A stretch of 64,000 bases of DNA. It comes from JAAEPI01 sp965212145. Its GTDB lineage: Bacteria; Bacteroidota; Bacteroidia; Cytophagales; Cyclobacteriaceae. The notes beneath the pieces are model-generated. The model did no database searches and was not told the origin of the DNA. It worked only from the letters and a program-made list of their open reading frames with translations. How positions within the stretch are numbered: the stretch's first letter is position 1; the number at the start of each line of letters is the position of its first letter. Below, piece by piece: positions 61,701-64,000 of the stretch. The position numbers were made by a program, and so were the translations under genes. The stretch covers positions 248,001-312,000 of the forward strand of contig CBDBUY010000005.1 of NCBI GenBank assembly GCA_965212145.1. Direction: 5' to 3'.

Positions 61701-63024
61701 CAATATCGGTGTAGGATTTGCTGACGCAGAACGAGATGAAGACGATGTTGCTATTGTCGATTGGGCTGAGGCACGTCATGCAGTGACCGTTGGCGGACAC
61801 ACAACCAACTTAATTAGATTCAGATTCGCATTGGCTGCCGGTAGTAACCCGAAATTTAGCACAGATCAGGATGGTGTGAGGTCCATAGCCGATGGTTTCG
61901 CTTTTGATGATTTCCGAATTTACGAGAAGAACAAGCGAGTTGTGGTAGAACAATTCTCATCCACGCTTAGTCTCAACAGTAAGGAAAATGAGGAGTACAT
62001 CCAGAATGGAACGTTAGGTGGGCCTGCGGATCACAATATCGATTGGGTGGATGGTACAGTAGGGGTCTGGATCAATTACTACACGGATTTCTACAACAAT
62101 GATGTGAACAATATAATCGATCCCCTTAACGCTAGGAATAGAGTGGATCCTTCAACCAGAGCTACTCTTTATGGCATTTCTGACGCGCCAGCGACACGGG
62201 TTGCTGGACAGTTTGTTCCGTATGAAATGGATACGAATCCAGAGGATTTTGGAAATGGATTCGATGCGATTTCACTTGAGTCACCGGACTTCTTGATTCC
62301 TGATGCGGGTTTCACTGTAGATATTGGAGATACAGATGTGCTGTCAGGAGATGTGAGGTTTATATCACAAGTTGATCGAACAGATGACGTGGAGTTGCTA
62401 TTCTTCGTTGCTGTTGTGGAGAAACGTATTCCAGCGAATTCTTCTATCGAAATGGATGGAATAGATGACCCTGACAGTGAATACACGGCTGATTCAGATA
62501 CTGCGTATCACGTTCTACGGAAGTTATTGCCAGGTCCGTCGGGCTGGTATTATAAAGGACCACTTACTGCAGGACAAGATGTGTTTGGAACGCTTGATTT
62601 TAGTTATGATTGGACAATCTCTGGAATTTATAATGAGGACGAAATGAGGGTAATTGCCTTCGTTCAGTATTATAATGATTCTCAGAAGGGCAACTCAGTT
62701 GAGCAATCGAACTTCATTGATCTTGCCGGTAAAACGAATGTAGAAGTGGGGATCGAAGAACAACTGGCGAAGCACGGTTACGAGATTTATCCTAACCCAT
62801 CTAATGAGGTCTTGAACCTTGAACTCAAGGACATTCCTAACGAAGATGTGTACTACAAAGTCTCCGATCAATCGGGAAGAGAGGTTATCAGAGGTGTCGT
62901 ACATAGAGGATCTAAATCTTCCGTACCCATAGACACGAGCGACTTACCGTCTGGATTGTATATCCTGCAGCTACATTCTGAGGAAAGGAATTACAGACCT
63001 AGAAAGGTCATAGTGAATCACTAA
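40786..63024 (+). CDS. Giant 7412-aa multidomain surface protein with type A T9SS tail
   Basis: Complete gene. The signal peptide ends AMA-QCD (about residue 26). Approximate domain order: SprB-like pair (120-493); beta-helix modules of the choice-of-anchor Q kind (502-825, 1282-1622, 1757-2085, 2226-2557) with cadherin-like domains between them; LamG domains at 943-1162 and 2666-2885, the first followed by an Fn3-like domain; a choice-of-anchor D-like domain (2906-3022); SbsA-like Ig domains with Asp-rich calcium loops (3026-4112); many Ig/PKD-like domains; a fourfold degenerate repeat (about 5400-6670); a MAM-like jelly roll (6806-7049); an Omp28-like region (7049-7312); and a Por-type sorting tail (7324-7412, YEIYPNPSNEVLNLEL, DLPSGLYILQL). 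It should be exported by T9SS and anchored on the cell surface. A role in adhesion or polysaccharide binding is inferred. No catalytic motif was recognised. Confidence 0.95.
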   Translation: MKFFDTRHLALFLSVSFFLVSNIAMAQCDSFFDEQSVFVQPEMQGGDGYIDANIALTADPGDGSFTFQLIGTAQTGYDSGPVPDNGFFQNLTADTYSLTVSNGGGCNFGPFQYTVDGAPCDPPIVSPTVTDNFSCTNPDGSIQVFVSSNQGEPVNGYAINIYPGTDGSTTPVATFPSIQGNGGAFAGNLSSGNYFIEVFNNDFQDCGNSSIVTILDSQDPPSVGQATIGHESSAGANDGFLDASQAVSGGSLNYSYEWYDDQSTLIGSTAMISNLAPGNYSLIVVDTQTGCVSNQEFYTINPGAAQCDPPIVSPTVTDNFNCTNPDGSIQVFVSSNQGEPVNGYAINIYPGTDGSTTPVATFPSIQGNGGAFAGNLSSGNYFIEVFNNDFQVCGNSSIVTILDSQDYPTVGQVSIGHESSAGANDGFLDASQAVSGGSGSYQYDWFEGVGTAGQPIGATASIQNLPPGDYTLVVSDINSGCSSLEHQFTIQAFSNEPNEPIVVSGDYSGNEAGFISDLQDALANANGTPGADIIDLSGVTPALTIAPNFGVITDDLTIIGPTGVQLTFLGSSPIFDQTSGNLEISNLTITGGSNTDGGGIRFTGTGDLSLYRVRVDGNSATNSGGGIYYQSSSTNSTIEESLIINNDALTGAGIEVADGAITIINSTIANNTTSGGIHVDGDFVGGAMVDLVHTTITGNVGPGVSGNEDTDLIDFSYSILFDNTGQDLVAFNAAALDAKNTDNVVGSSNIAFASIPNSNAGTYIISSDPLLAGLTVNGDHSDAFYPASNGPATNASFNNASSEEFDQTGATRTGPNLTLGAVEQNKLPVATISGFTNVSVTRQLNMSNVFSVEDSDEDIVELDLSITQGQFLSGASDGLTVTDGDGSDGTLVLSGTPVDLNNFAKELVYLPNGTGNGVLDVILDDGSGGATPQSTFTLSANADNALDFDGINDRVSIASGADIVNNLNIFTLDFWLKASAGADQFLMSNSGGLMDLILTSGGGLNLISDGSLATTDGAFPRDDCWHHVVIQNFGATDGAIFVDGVQQSLASNSLIGFLDDTAGTLFLGSQIGTNYADVQMDELAFWNYALSNFEIEDRSDFSLVGNEAGLLAYYSFDIGVAEGNNSGLNTLPDLGPSGYNGSLQSIALSGTSSNWVHGALDCQPPGVATAPIFGAVTPFSVELESWTAPVGCVDGYVVYVNTSNTFPTPTDGVFPTADDTWNNAGAQPIYVGSSDAPFITVSDLDQGTMYDFKIYGYTDCDGSPIYETTGVTGQATTTAAGTFTVSNTNDSGAGSLRQAMLDAESNVGPDIIEINTTGTITLASDLPAITEELYMAGVGADQITIDGNGNTLFDVTGAATKFYISNVTLQGGSGVNPVSNNQRGGAIYANGIDELAVSNVHFLNNSVLNLGACEGGAIYTFGLGTHVFIANSLFEGNVAGNGSSANGEGGALFLVQGAYTRNVVNSTFVGNQAKLSGGAAHLQGDNTITNCTFYNNETTGGASKDGINSKTGTLDLNNSIVWGNGTNDIDVASGILDLTDSNIVGTPTSSGGTITGTANDGSTDFTLSTTLADNGGTTQTLLVSGSAAVNAATTNFVEQDQTGIDRGNGPHTLGALEINVAPVLTGPSDLNAGTSSAYFGLSVSLTDEDDGGSDFLYDLVLDTYYNGTFGNSDGMFNVDETLPNTSLTGDESSTLNISGTLDEINAILATLEFKVDNDPGPRKIDYSVVDNWTGVGGSLQGVSTTDPADFGNGRWEIAVLDPTDTGAPGSLRAAMTDAFSAGTGQDIFDFQPNNITGTITLSADLPVPTNSTDLVVLGKGPQLLTIDGNGFRIFENTSLGRNTIIRAIRLINGSNTLGGAIYVQDGNSVTLDEVTAEGSSATNGGGVYLNNLTTAATLSQSLITGNTATTGLGGGLYATNIPTMTIVNSTIEGNSAPTAAQDGGGMHLTSGTFNMYHVTSDGNTAADAGNGLFMGSSADGVMEFSIFNDGVYLESTVSSNAGGFTSIVNLEAGSETDFLDNGGILYSPGDITDFSIGTLALNGGFTETILVSGSDAVNNAVGSTESIDQRFENRTGTPTLGAVEINADPTITVPGTLTTDDATIIHMGCAVNDTDEDEIKATVTVSNAGGLTTDTGVLNFDGIAAGASTSGGGTASLEIFGTPAQVDATIGSITYDPQGIPGNFTITVTVSDDPADPDLNNEVIPNETGGDNTSTDSYAIEVTGTYVLTGDVSGTGAGSLYQAVVSANSTAGLDVIDLKGITTPASFAPGLPDITESLRIIGPGADQLTLLGSSPVFSAPNSGPNLILSNMTISGGTNPGSNGGGISFDEGPGGGDLRLDSVRIEGNSAASGGGIYYNSDGGNSYVSQSLIIGNDASSGAGITIVRGNLSITNSTIADNTTGQGILVDGSAGGQTILSHVTVTGNGSNGIASTNGGIVRAEYIISYGNTSDDVTAAAGTDVDFGPSGAGTSFATDNIVGTSSPVSFTDDDFVVSTDPVFDLLTTNGDHTDSYHPTDPAAVNGSDTPTGATSTELVDQTGASRTGANLTLGAIEVNAAPTGSDFTVVVGVDRVVTIVAADFGYSDGDGDAFSSIEITSGATGLFLDGNDNGVNDGEDFTGVMGIGDINLNRLKYEGTSTAGTASFTVKLSDGTNQSPDYTVTLETVENALDFDGTDDFVNISGGASLISGLSTWTIETWVKIPSPLGRAHTILSDPSGAPTVIVINADGTIQIRDNTNSGNFQTLPGAYTDDGEWHHLAFTNNGSPGTGAMYVDGRAASLATNGFTSWAVSSDDIKLGQWDVDPNNLLGGQMDEFRIWTVSRTPEQIRANASQLLTDPTSEANLVLYYDFNQGIPDGTNTGLTTLTDQSSSANDGTLNGFGLAGGATSNYTASTAFVSTAATSPGVVYVYDGTQFYDDGVYPYGVGSGNPFGLQSVGGNADLAFEITHSGLGDLTIANIDDASGGDFSFLSLTDNVVEPGTKEDAVIRFTPTTAGNRTGSFDVNSDGTPASHTVLVEGEGDGTPYIDDITWLDANPQDGDIDQVQITFTAPVDFTDGDGGGPLGLDALVFSDANTVTNIDYSVGAFDNVTTVTLNLTSIYTGTAAPAGVTINYQSGGNSSINAVIGGVEIPDGEVVANGGTYTDGAAPILLTPGSTPNDGNTAVTATPGNLTLQFSEAIDLATGNVVIYYVNGDVKETIAEGAMTDLGSSIQVPYGSLDDIPGSSIEFYVEIDDALVNDGGPGNDYVAANDPDVLNFATAGNPTMIVDYLDENPQDGDIDRVRIVFTHEITIASNPGNGAAADDPSNAITGVILETVDYDDAAYQNVSDITFDLNSGTGIINGTADPGVTISYVQGQEILINSVISGSEFPAVSAAIYNDEAEPVALSITPSPAIITDLTLLSNPNAFSIEVVYSESLNIGTDPVVSFPIEDPTADLTPNASGFTTTNFTNDTFTQSYDVVDNNKTLTDIDIDVDGADATAGPNQSATWGVSDAFSIQTGAVAPTIIAAHFFDTDDDGVIDEMVVELSEEVDETSADIDDFSLTGSGGSESIDAISLHTGSNVDNALDADDADEYVTFEVSNITVGTAITGLAVTFTKDNDGDDFESETTGLPADDNADVTEIDAAAPVIISTTSVNNAYLQISFSEPVWTDNSMGSFLVPGDFGISVTGGLNATVDVVNGSGATDAGDANTLTGGEEDYTVFYTLDGPAAGSETISIDTDGSNANQVFDGTGIAAAQNQYSPLNEGTLFASGTITIVSAEWLDTTGDGNIDAVDLIFSEDANIDDNCTGGGCSDATEGFTCVVIEDTDEGTFHTIDVGDYDVTNVITAGNTFRLFFTGDPIVGTGKSGLTATYDRASIDKIKKNTGNVEIVDNEVPATYIDGAAPNLNNLTQVELISAGVLRVYMQDEIDDSSVDGLDFTYNGVQASVSAVAQNNGDQYFDLDFGSSATVVEGDLVFDNTNSGTFSDSEISGANALVLGSQTLPFTFVQGNIDDLAAPVVVSIETEDLAGHPQNPLGSNGRIDNIKLTLSEDVTGTIDASDFSLNLSYTISAANESSAGVIDLTVDEITSGFDVDVTPNLTINASSGITDISTNEIGTSTTLSTDKIGPFAQIVSNLGFLGAPDDDYYDFTTPNSEGSLNVNVTGTVTLPASLVFVEVGSEGKVAVPDGSGNWSVNLDFPDVGIYDVEVTTFDGDGNVGSDGSISEIEIDAASAVAITQLSAPQVCIDQGFVPLGDLVFTENAAGNFGVQGEGAGSGDDTFMMIQLPSDFFFDTGITPTVTVGGGTEITCYTNYVGNAIIQLNFEVTGTSQLNTLTIGGLQVRAEGTASGGLVNAVRFAGDADIFGASTNGQVFGTMESFEPPVQIPDVLTAGGANVTEFASLSGDNFSFDPTDAGGTVNWYQLPDDMVVDFNGTVTQATPGFNTAVGLHSYNITEDNGTCEGDALTFNHLIYTYTDNSPVPNFTAGRTFNVTDPSENIIFSNPAGHIVTVTGAGIVATNSPGNGTIVATFDPGTATVGSHTISYSVTNAAGETFILQSTFDVVAASVFVDGGVITVNGTPGQMPDTDYCEVDVLSINIDLSEVTSAYPAGYYFHKLSYYNGTTAFPVGFTPPADTGGGPDVYYSPVDGSTRPSSTGTPQTEHNTETSWQIDLSTLPAGYTEIYMEVADGTDVQDYRLLFGFEIEPLPTVALNFANSWCVDDNNDYFIEASVNAVVGNISNGYVIEESDGFGGWINPVVVNQAGDDTFNPSDYLAGDYRIIYQTEAQPDAGCTNIDVVPFTINPVPTDPELWTGHGAMGGDGWIDTTDPENGFDSYVLEYCNTIPGFFIGFNSSNLFNWYNSSLDLLATNWFIPTSQAFDDPNTGAVENASVGTETVFYFSKVENGCETALRKFTVYIYEETDVPTATTTANNEEVAIDSRYVYEYCDTYTAIDLNVLDGSLSNPNSRNESAYFRLYDANKVLQGPLNNSTLDAADFGLGVGAQDTTIYISQVWNDALAAPANPSAFRGCESDLVQFDIKVFDTPLDPTIAVDFPGLAGGTVHICEGDIFSNITNTATGIDEYVWYEDTDPGAGVTLVEIATVSSGSFMSSTNLEAISSFYDNDVTGSYDFQISRVANISDETDFVGCESGLMTLTIEVHEVIGDEGDDDWPAIASTEYGSLDFGDGTPGDAGADYIYPVCISELDPNAVLTASSAYAAGPKEFVWYRSNASFATQTNPIVATAPTFDDLGMGSGDILSAQSKYFIVTQRTDIDDFAAGAACESISQTFVEVRFSDLGALSVTSTTGSGPEYCHDETDDVLVLNVGGTPVNSLLGPPPGDADNDVVWEIYADGTILPSIPIDNGIGYPTLDLDALFTAMSGVTPNTPGNEVNLDVYLIYTDPQTNCSATLLHDITIHPSPDVTFTINNSDTDNVEFCYDDGLVNLAGFYSDLSNLDLVNGTGSFSGAGINNTSNGFATFNPSGAHGGDPFAVQSSHTINFTYTDQYNCQTVFPKTILVNPRPEPVGTEDVNQIQFNQICNDDALSTEAYIEMIDPADGVTVLTDYTGYTFVWSVNGGLGQIIMNDNQHSISLPAADDLSYQVTITDTNGCTVTLNETHSKQPLPILDIVGLTDNEEFCSDDTEPTISLTDDGAATALIDIQSWSVDSYDTDDPGTFTQVAVDADGNSLPVLDFENWHEMAGGNTYVGGQSVGGPSTVHTITIVYIDPNRSYQGTNTTCEATYTETFVVNPSPNIDFEVNFLADASGSFGGDAGYTENFCYDFGLINLQGILRDANGNPIDLPAGTGSFSGLGVIPTGNGLATWNPQTANGNDPHALNATGVDVTFTFTDANGCQNVVTRTLFVDIIPDPIEVATGSPEDGDQIQFSAICSESDITAFVLIDDPNNPGNEIASYANYTFTWDLPGDATGVVSQVDNQITYTSNITNASSNHDFTIGVTITDNTTGCDIVIEEDHEVQELPELTFSMIADGNEYCAEDADVPLALFTVTDGTGEIGVDPDTDINNLNYYVTSGLQGGPFTDIYGSALTPLNGNPTIDMSQWHLDAGGALEGGDPTVHTITMIYDDLTYNEYQGLNTNCTNVVSATITIYPDSDLSFTVGGVDIEDAGFVGTSGDDSGDEICYDQGVVELVGIFGPNTTGDISQGSGTFTGPGVVPTGNNRANFNPVTAHGGNPHAARAGYTITFTYTDANGCLNDISQDLFVNPLPDPVEVTGGTPQDGDQIKFSEICEESPLVAFVDIAGVSDYTGWEFIWDLPNDASGATGTENDATGKVYSVIGDNEVTFSSETKNFTISVTIINPNTLCSFTITEDHRQQDLPDLSFDNIFDGEEICSEDLSRVITLTTNSGVIGVAAATNIADLTWSLSSSGEGGTANYGPTSGSNPNLDFTALHSAVSLGGRLVGGDISTHTLTATYIDETDNMYQGNATGCVTTISVDFTIYPDPDVSFIINNDDTDYDIQRQSGSFFGDEPASTDVSMVANHFCYDDDLIELDGLFGPLMDGYNNIRFDLGTGTFSGTGVVITGNNKATFNPAAAHDVTHAASAAPEFEPRSSHTILFTYVDEKGCENFIDQVVYVNPLPEPEDDAVKGFIQFEALCQGFPKTAEVVLLDVNTGLEVVDYSQYTFDWNLAPSSSNPTFVDNSVTFDDNNLIFTIGVTVTHNNTGCAIFKSESETQGFPPVPTFTYVGITADDNDPDNLVDGLDIYIHEDNPSLNVEDVDQGVDYLEFNLYDASNALVYSLVVEDEIDGVGSAAAFIYDDDQPVPTSADTPSVTITGLAAGEYTSELIMGSLKGCLIPDATRIITVLPVEIVGDPDLGAQYQEGFNDDNSGGWYIERAGEDGKNDTDRISSWELAGPSATFSPGPIATNLLDVTTPAEGNGMFITDWDSTYLKDEMSYVYSPAFDITLFENPAIGFQYWRDFESGRDGLVVQVSGDDGRTWVELGDNDLTSGVNWFTHQGISAGPGESARYPEFAQNNIGVGFADAERDEDDVAIVDWAEARHAVTVGGHTTNLIRFRFALAAGSNPKFSTDQDGVRSIADGFAFDDFRIYEKNKRVVVEQFSSTLSLNSKENEEYIQNGTLGGPADHNIDWVDGTVGVWINYYTDFYNNDVNNIIDPLNARNRVDPSTRATLYGISDAPATRVAGQFVPYEMDTNPEDFGNGFDAISLESPDFLIPDAGFTVDIGDTDVLSGDVRFISQVDRTDDVELLFFVAVVEKRIPANSSIEMDGIDDPDSEYTADSDTAYHVLRKLLPGPSGWYYKGPLTAGQDVFGTLDFSYDWTISGIYNEDEMRVIAFVQYYNDSQKGNSVEQSNFIDLAGKTNVEVGIEEQLAKHGYEIYPNPSNEVLNLELKDIPNEDVYYKVSDQSGREVIRGVVHRGSKSSVPIDTSDLPSGLYILQLHSEERNYRPRKVIVNH
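41143..42264 (+). repeat. Two-copy 561-bp (187-aa) tandem repeat
   Basis: Copies at 41143-41703 and 41704-42264 align with no gap. The first roughly 390 bp are nearly identical (both encode CDPPIVSPTVTDNF and then HESSAGANDGFLDASQAVSG), while the last third has diverged to alignable but different sequence (NYSYEWYDDQS against SYQYDWFEGVG). This indicates a duplication followed by partial homogenisation. Each copy holds two SprB-like domains. Confidence 0.92.
42291..48455 (+). repeat. Four beta-helix modules, each closed by a 'LGA.E.N' motif
   Basis: Four blocks (about 42291-43260, 44630-45650, 46055-47040, 47461-48455) each open with a stretch like GAGSLRQAMLDAESN, pass through Asn/Gly-rich parallel beta-helix coils (NSATNSGGGIYYQ, NSAASGGGIYYNSD), and close with a phrase of the form DQTGATRTGPNLTLGAVEQN. 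The pattern matches the right-handed beta-helix / choice-of-anchor Q arrangement. The modules are strongly diverged in sequence, so they are old duplications. Confidence 0.82.
49861..53120 (+). repeat. Row of Ig-like domains with Asp-rich calcium-loop motifs
   Basis: At least five domains start with related phrases: DANPQDGDIDQVQITF (near 49880), DENPQDGDIDRVRIVF (near 50600), DTDDDGVIDEMVVELSE (near 51320), DTTGDGNIDAVDLIFSE (near 52070) and a weaker LGSNGRIDNIKLTLSE (near 52830). The DxDxDG-like spacing resembles dockerin or thrombospondin type 3 calcium loops; the rest resembles SbsA-type bacterial Ig domains. Calcium binding is inferred from the motif. Confidence 0.72.
56980..60800 (+). 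repeat. Fourfold degenerate repeat of about 330-360 aa
   Basis: Units begin near 56980, 57971, 59047 and 60093. Each shows, in order, an entry like SPDVTFTINN, a (F/I)CYD(D/Q/F)G motif, GTGSFSGAGI or GTGTFSGTGV, a FNP..AHG turn, and a PDP(I/V)EV or PEPE phrase followed by (Q/K)IQFSAICSE-like residues. The fourth unit lacks its second half. The units are too diverged for recent duplication, in contrast to the arrays in the minus-strand giant. Confidence 0.85.
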
Positions 63025-63035
63025 GAAATGTCAAC

Positions 63036-63073
63036 AAACAAAAAAGGCTACCAATCGGTAGCCTTTTTTGTTT
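63036..63073. terminator. Bidirectional terminator between the giant gene and pfkA
   Basis: A perfect 17-bp inverted repeat with an AATC loop: the GC-rich core GGCTACC/GGTAGCC is flanked by six A's on one side and six T's on the other, extended by CAAA/TTTG. It begins 12 bp after the giant gene's stop and ends 18 bp before the pfkA stop on the opposite strand, so it can serve both convergent genes. Confidence 0.93.
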
Positions 63074-63090
63074 TGAATGAACTCTAGTTG

Positions 63091-64000
63091 TTAACTATTC
63101 AACACACCAACTAAGTGCAGTAAATCATCACGCAGGGGTTTGTCCTTAGTGATGGCATCCTCTAATGAATGATATACTAGCTGGTTGTCAATGACTCCCA
63201 CCATATGAGCACTCTTTCCATTTATTAATCCTTCTACAGCATGCATACCCAATCTGGAAGCCAGTATTCGGTCTCGCGAAGTAGGGGAGCCGCCCCTTTG
63301 TAAGTGACCTAGGGTTGAAACCCTGATATCCAAAAATGGTAATTTCTTTTTCACTTTAGCGGCTACAGTATGTGCATCTCCTTGTTCGTCACCCTCTGCA
63401 ACTATGACGATTGCCGAAGTTTTCTTTTTATCCCTGCCTGTTTCCAGAGTGGTTATCACATCGTCTATTCCTGTATTAGTCTCCGGAACCATAACCAATT
63501 CAGCCCCACCACCTATTCCACAGTGTAGGGCAATGTATCCGGTCTTGCGACCCATCACCTCGACGAAGAACACCCGATCATGACTATTGGCCGTATCTCG
63601 TATGTTGTCAATGGCATGGAGTGCCGTATTAACGGCAGTATCGAAACCTATTGTGTAGTCAGTTCCATAGAGGTCGTTATCGATAGTGCCGGGAATGCCA
63701 ATCATTGGCATTCCGAATTCTTCGTGAAATATCTTAGCACCAGTGAAGGTTCCGTCACCGCCAATGGCGACAATACCTTCAATTTTTTTCTCCTTCAGTT
63801 TGTCAAAAGCACGTTTTCGTCCTTCCTTGGTCCTGAATTCTTCACTTCTCGCGGATTTCAAAATAGTACCGCCTCTTTGAAGAATGTTACTGACGGAATA
63901 AGAATTCATTGGGAATAAATCGCCCTCTATTAGGCCATTGTAGCCATATCTGATTCCATATACGTCCAATCCGTTGTAGAGAGCCGTTCTCACGACTGAC
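63091..64000 (-). CDS. pfkA: ATP-dependent 6-phosphofructokinase, N-terminus outside window
   Basis: The C-terminal 303 codons are present; the missing part is the first roughly 20-25 residues, which should carry the SGGDAPGMN nucleotide-site motif. The GTG at 63993 is an internal Val codon, since the frame continues to the window edge as S-V-V-R-T-A-L. The enzyme phosphorylates fructose 6-phosphate in glycolysis. Visible family motifs: IGGDGTFTGA (ATP site), PGTIDNDLYGTDYTIGFDTA (catalytic TIDND aspartate), VEVMGRKTGYIAL (sugar-phosphate site) and LGHLQRGGSPTSRDR (allosteric and substrate contacts). The length fits the usual bacterial PfkA of about 320-330 aa. It converges on the giant gene and is probably functionally unrelated to it. 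Confidence 0.97.
   Translation of the reverse strand, partial: SVVRTALYNGLDVYGIRYGYNGLIEGDLFPMNSYSVSNILQRGGTILKSARSEEFRTKEGRKRAFDKLKEKKIEGIVAIGGDGTFTGAKIFHEEFGMPMIGIPGTIDNDLYGTDYTIGFDTAVNTALHAIDNIRDTANSHDRVFFVEVMGRKTGYIALHCGIGGGAELVMVPETNTGIDDVITTLETGRDKKKTSAIVIVAEGDEQGDAHTVAAKVKKKLPFLDIRVSTLGHLQRGGSPTSRDRILASRLGMHAVEGLINGKSAHMVGVIDNQLVYHSLEDAITKDKPLRDDLLHLVGVLNS

Noticed and set aside
63991..63993. GTG codon as the start of phosphofructokinase.
   Set aside because: The frame remains open to the window edge with family-like residues, and the N-terminal nucleotide-site motif is missing; the true start is outside.

Overview
The window comes from a gliding or surface-dwelling Bacteroidota, most likely a marine member of the Cytophagales (placement inferred). 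The evidence is a type IX secretion system (T9SS) vocabulary on both strands: a PorP/SprF protein, one gliding-type (type B) C-terminal sorting domain, one Por-type (type A) sorting domain, SprB-like repeats, and weak Shine-Dalgarno sequences. About 45.9 kb of the 64 kb is taken by two giant secreted-protein genes. No stretch over 300 bases lacks a gene. I saw no rRNA, tRNA, CRISPR array, integrase or transposase.

Layout. (1) 1-23642, minus strand: one uninterrupted frame of at least 7880 codons that runs off the left edge, so its C-terminus is missing. It encodes a signal peptide, a MopE-like Cys/Asp motif, FG-GAP repeats, a LamG domain and a very long run of SprB/Ig-like domains. Inside are two nearly perfect tandem arrays, nine units of 708 bp (236 aa) and eight units of 627 bp (209 aa, the last partial). 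(2) 23867-28995, minus strand: a type-B-sorted FG-GAP/Ig protein and, upstream of it, a PorP/SprF barrel fused to a His-rich linker and a SPOR domain; these two are 5 bp apart. SprF-type proteins are known partners for export of type-B substrates, so this is probably the outer-membrane dock for the neighbouring secreted proteins. (3) 29168-30034, plus strand: an outer-membrane beta-barrel, divergent from the PorP gene.

(4) 30170-40597, plus strand: a tightly packed row of five genes. They encode a nucleotide-transporter-like membrane protein with HEAT repeats and a cyclic-nucleotide-binding-like domain, a soluble protein made of three TIR-like segments, a membrane-anchored nSTAND-type ATPase with a coiled coil and seven WD40 blades, an outer-membrane barrel with a TPR-like N-terminus, and a beta-propeller-like lipoprotein. 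A strong terminator at 40629-40660 closes the row. This is the best candidate for an undescribed system: TIR plus STAND-WD40 resembles conflict and cell-death modules, but here it is wired to inner- and outer-membrane parts.

(5) 40786-63024, plus strand: a complete 7412-aa secreted protein with SprB-like repeats, four beta-helix modules, two LamG domains, a block of calcium-loop-bearing Ig domains, a fourfold degenerate 330-360-aa repeat, an Omp28-like domain without its CxxC, and a type A T9SS tail. (6) 63091-64000, minus strand: the C-terminal part of ATP-dependent 6-phosphofructokinase, convergent with the giant gene across a shared 17-bp hairpin terminator.

Limits: domain names rest on reading motifs by eye, with no database search. 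I read the giant minus-strand frame at its start, its end and many interior stretches, all in one frame, but did not check every codon.
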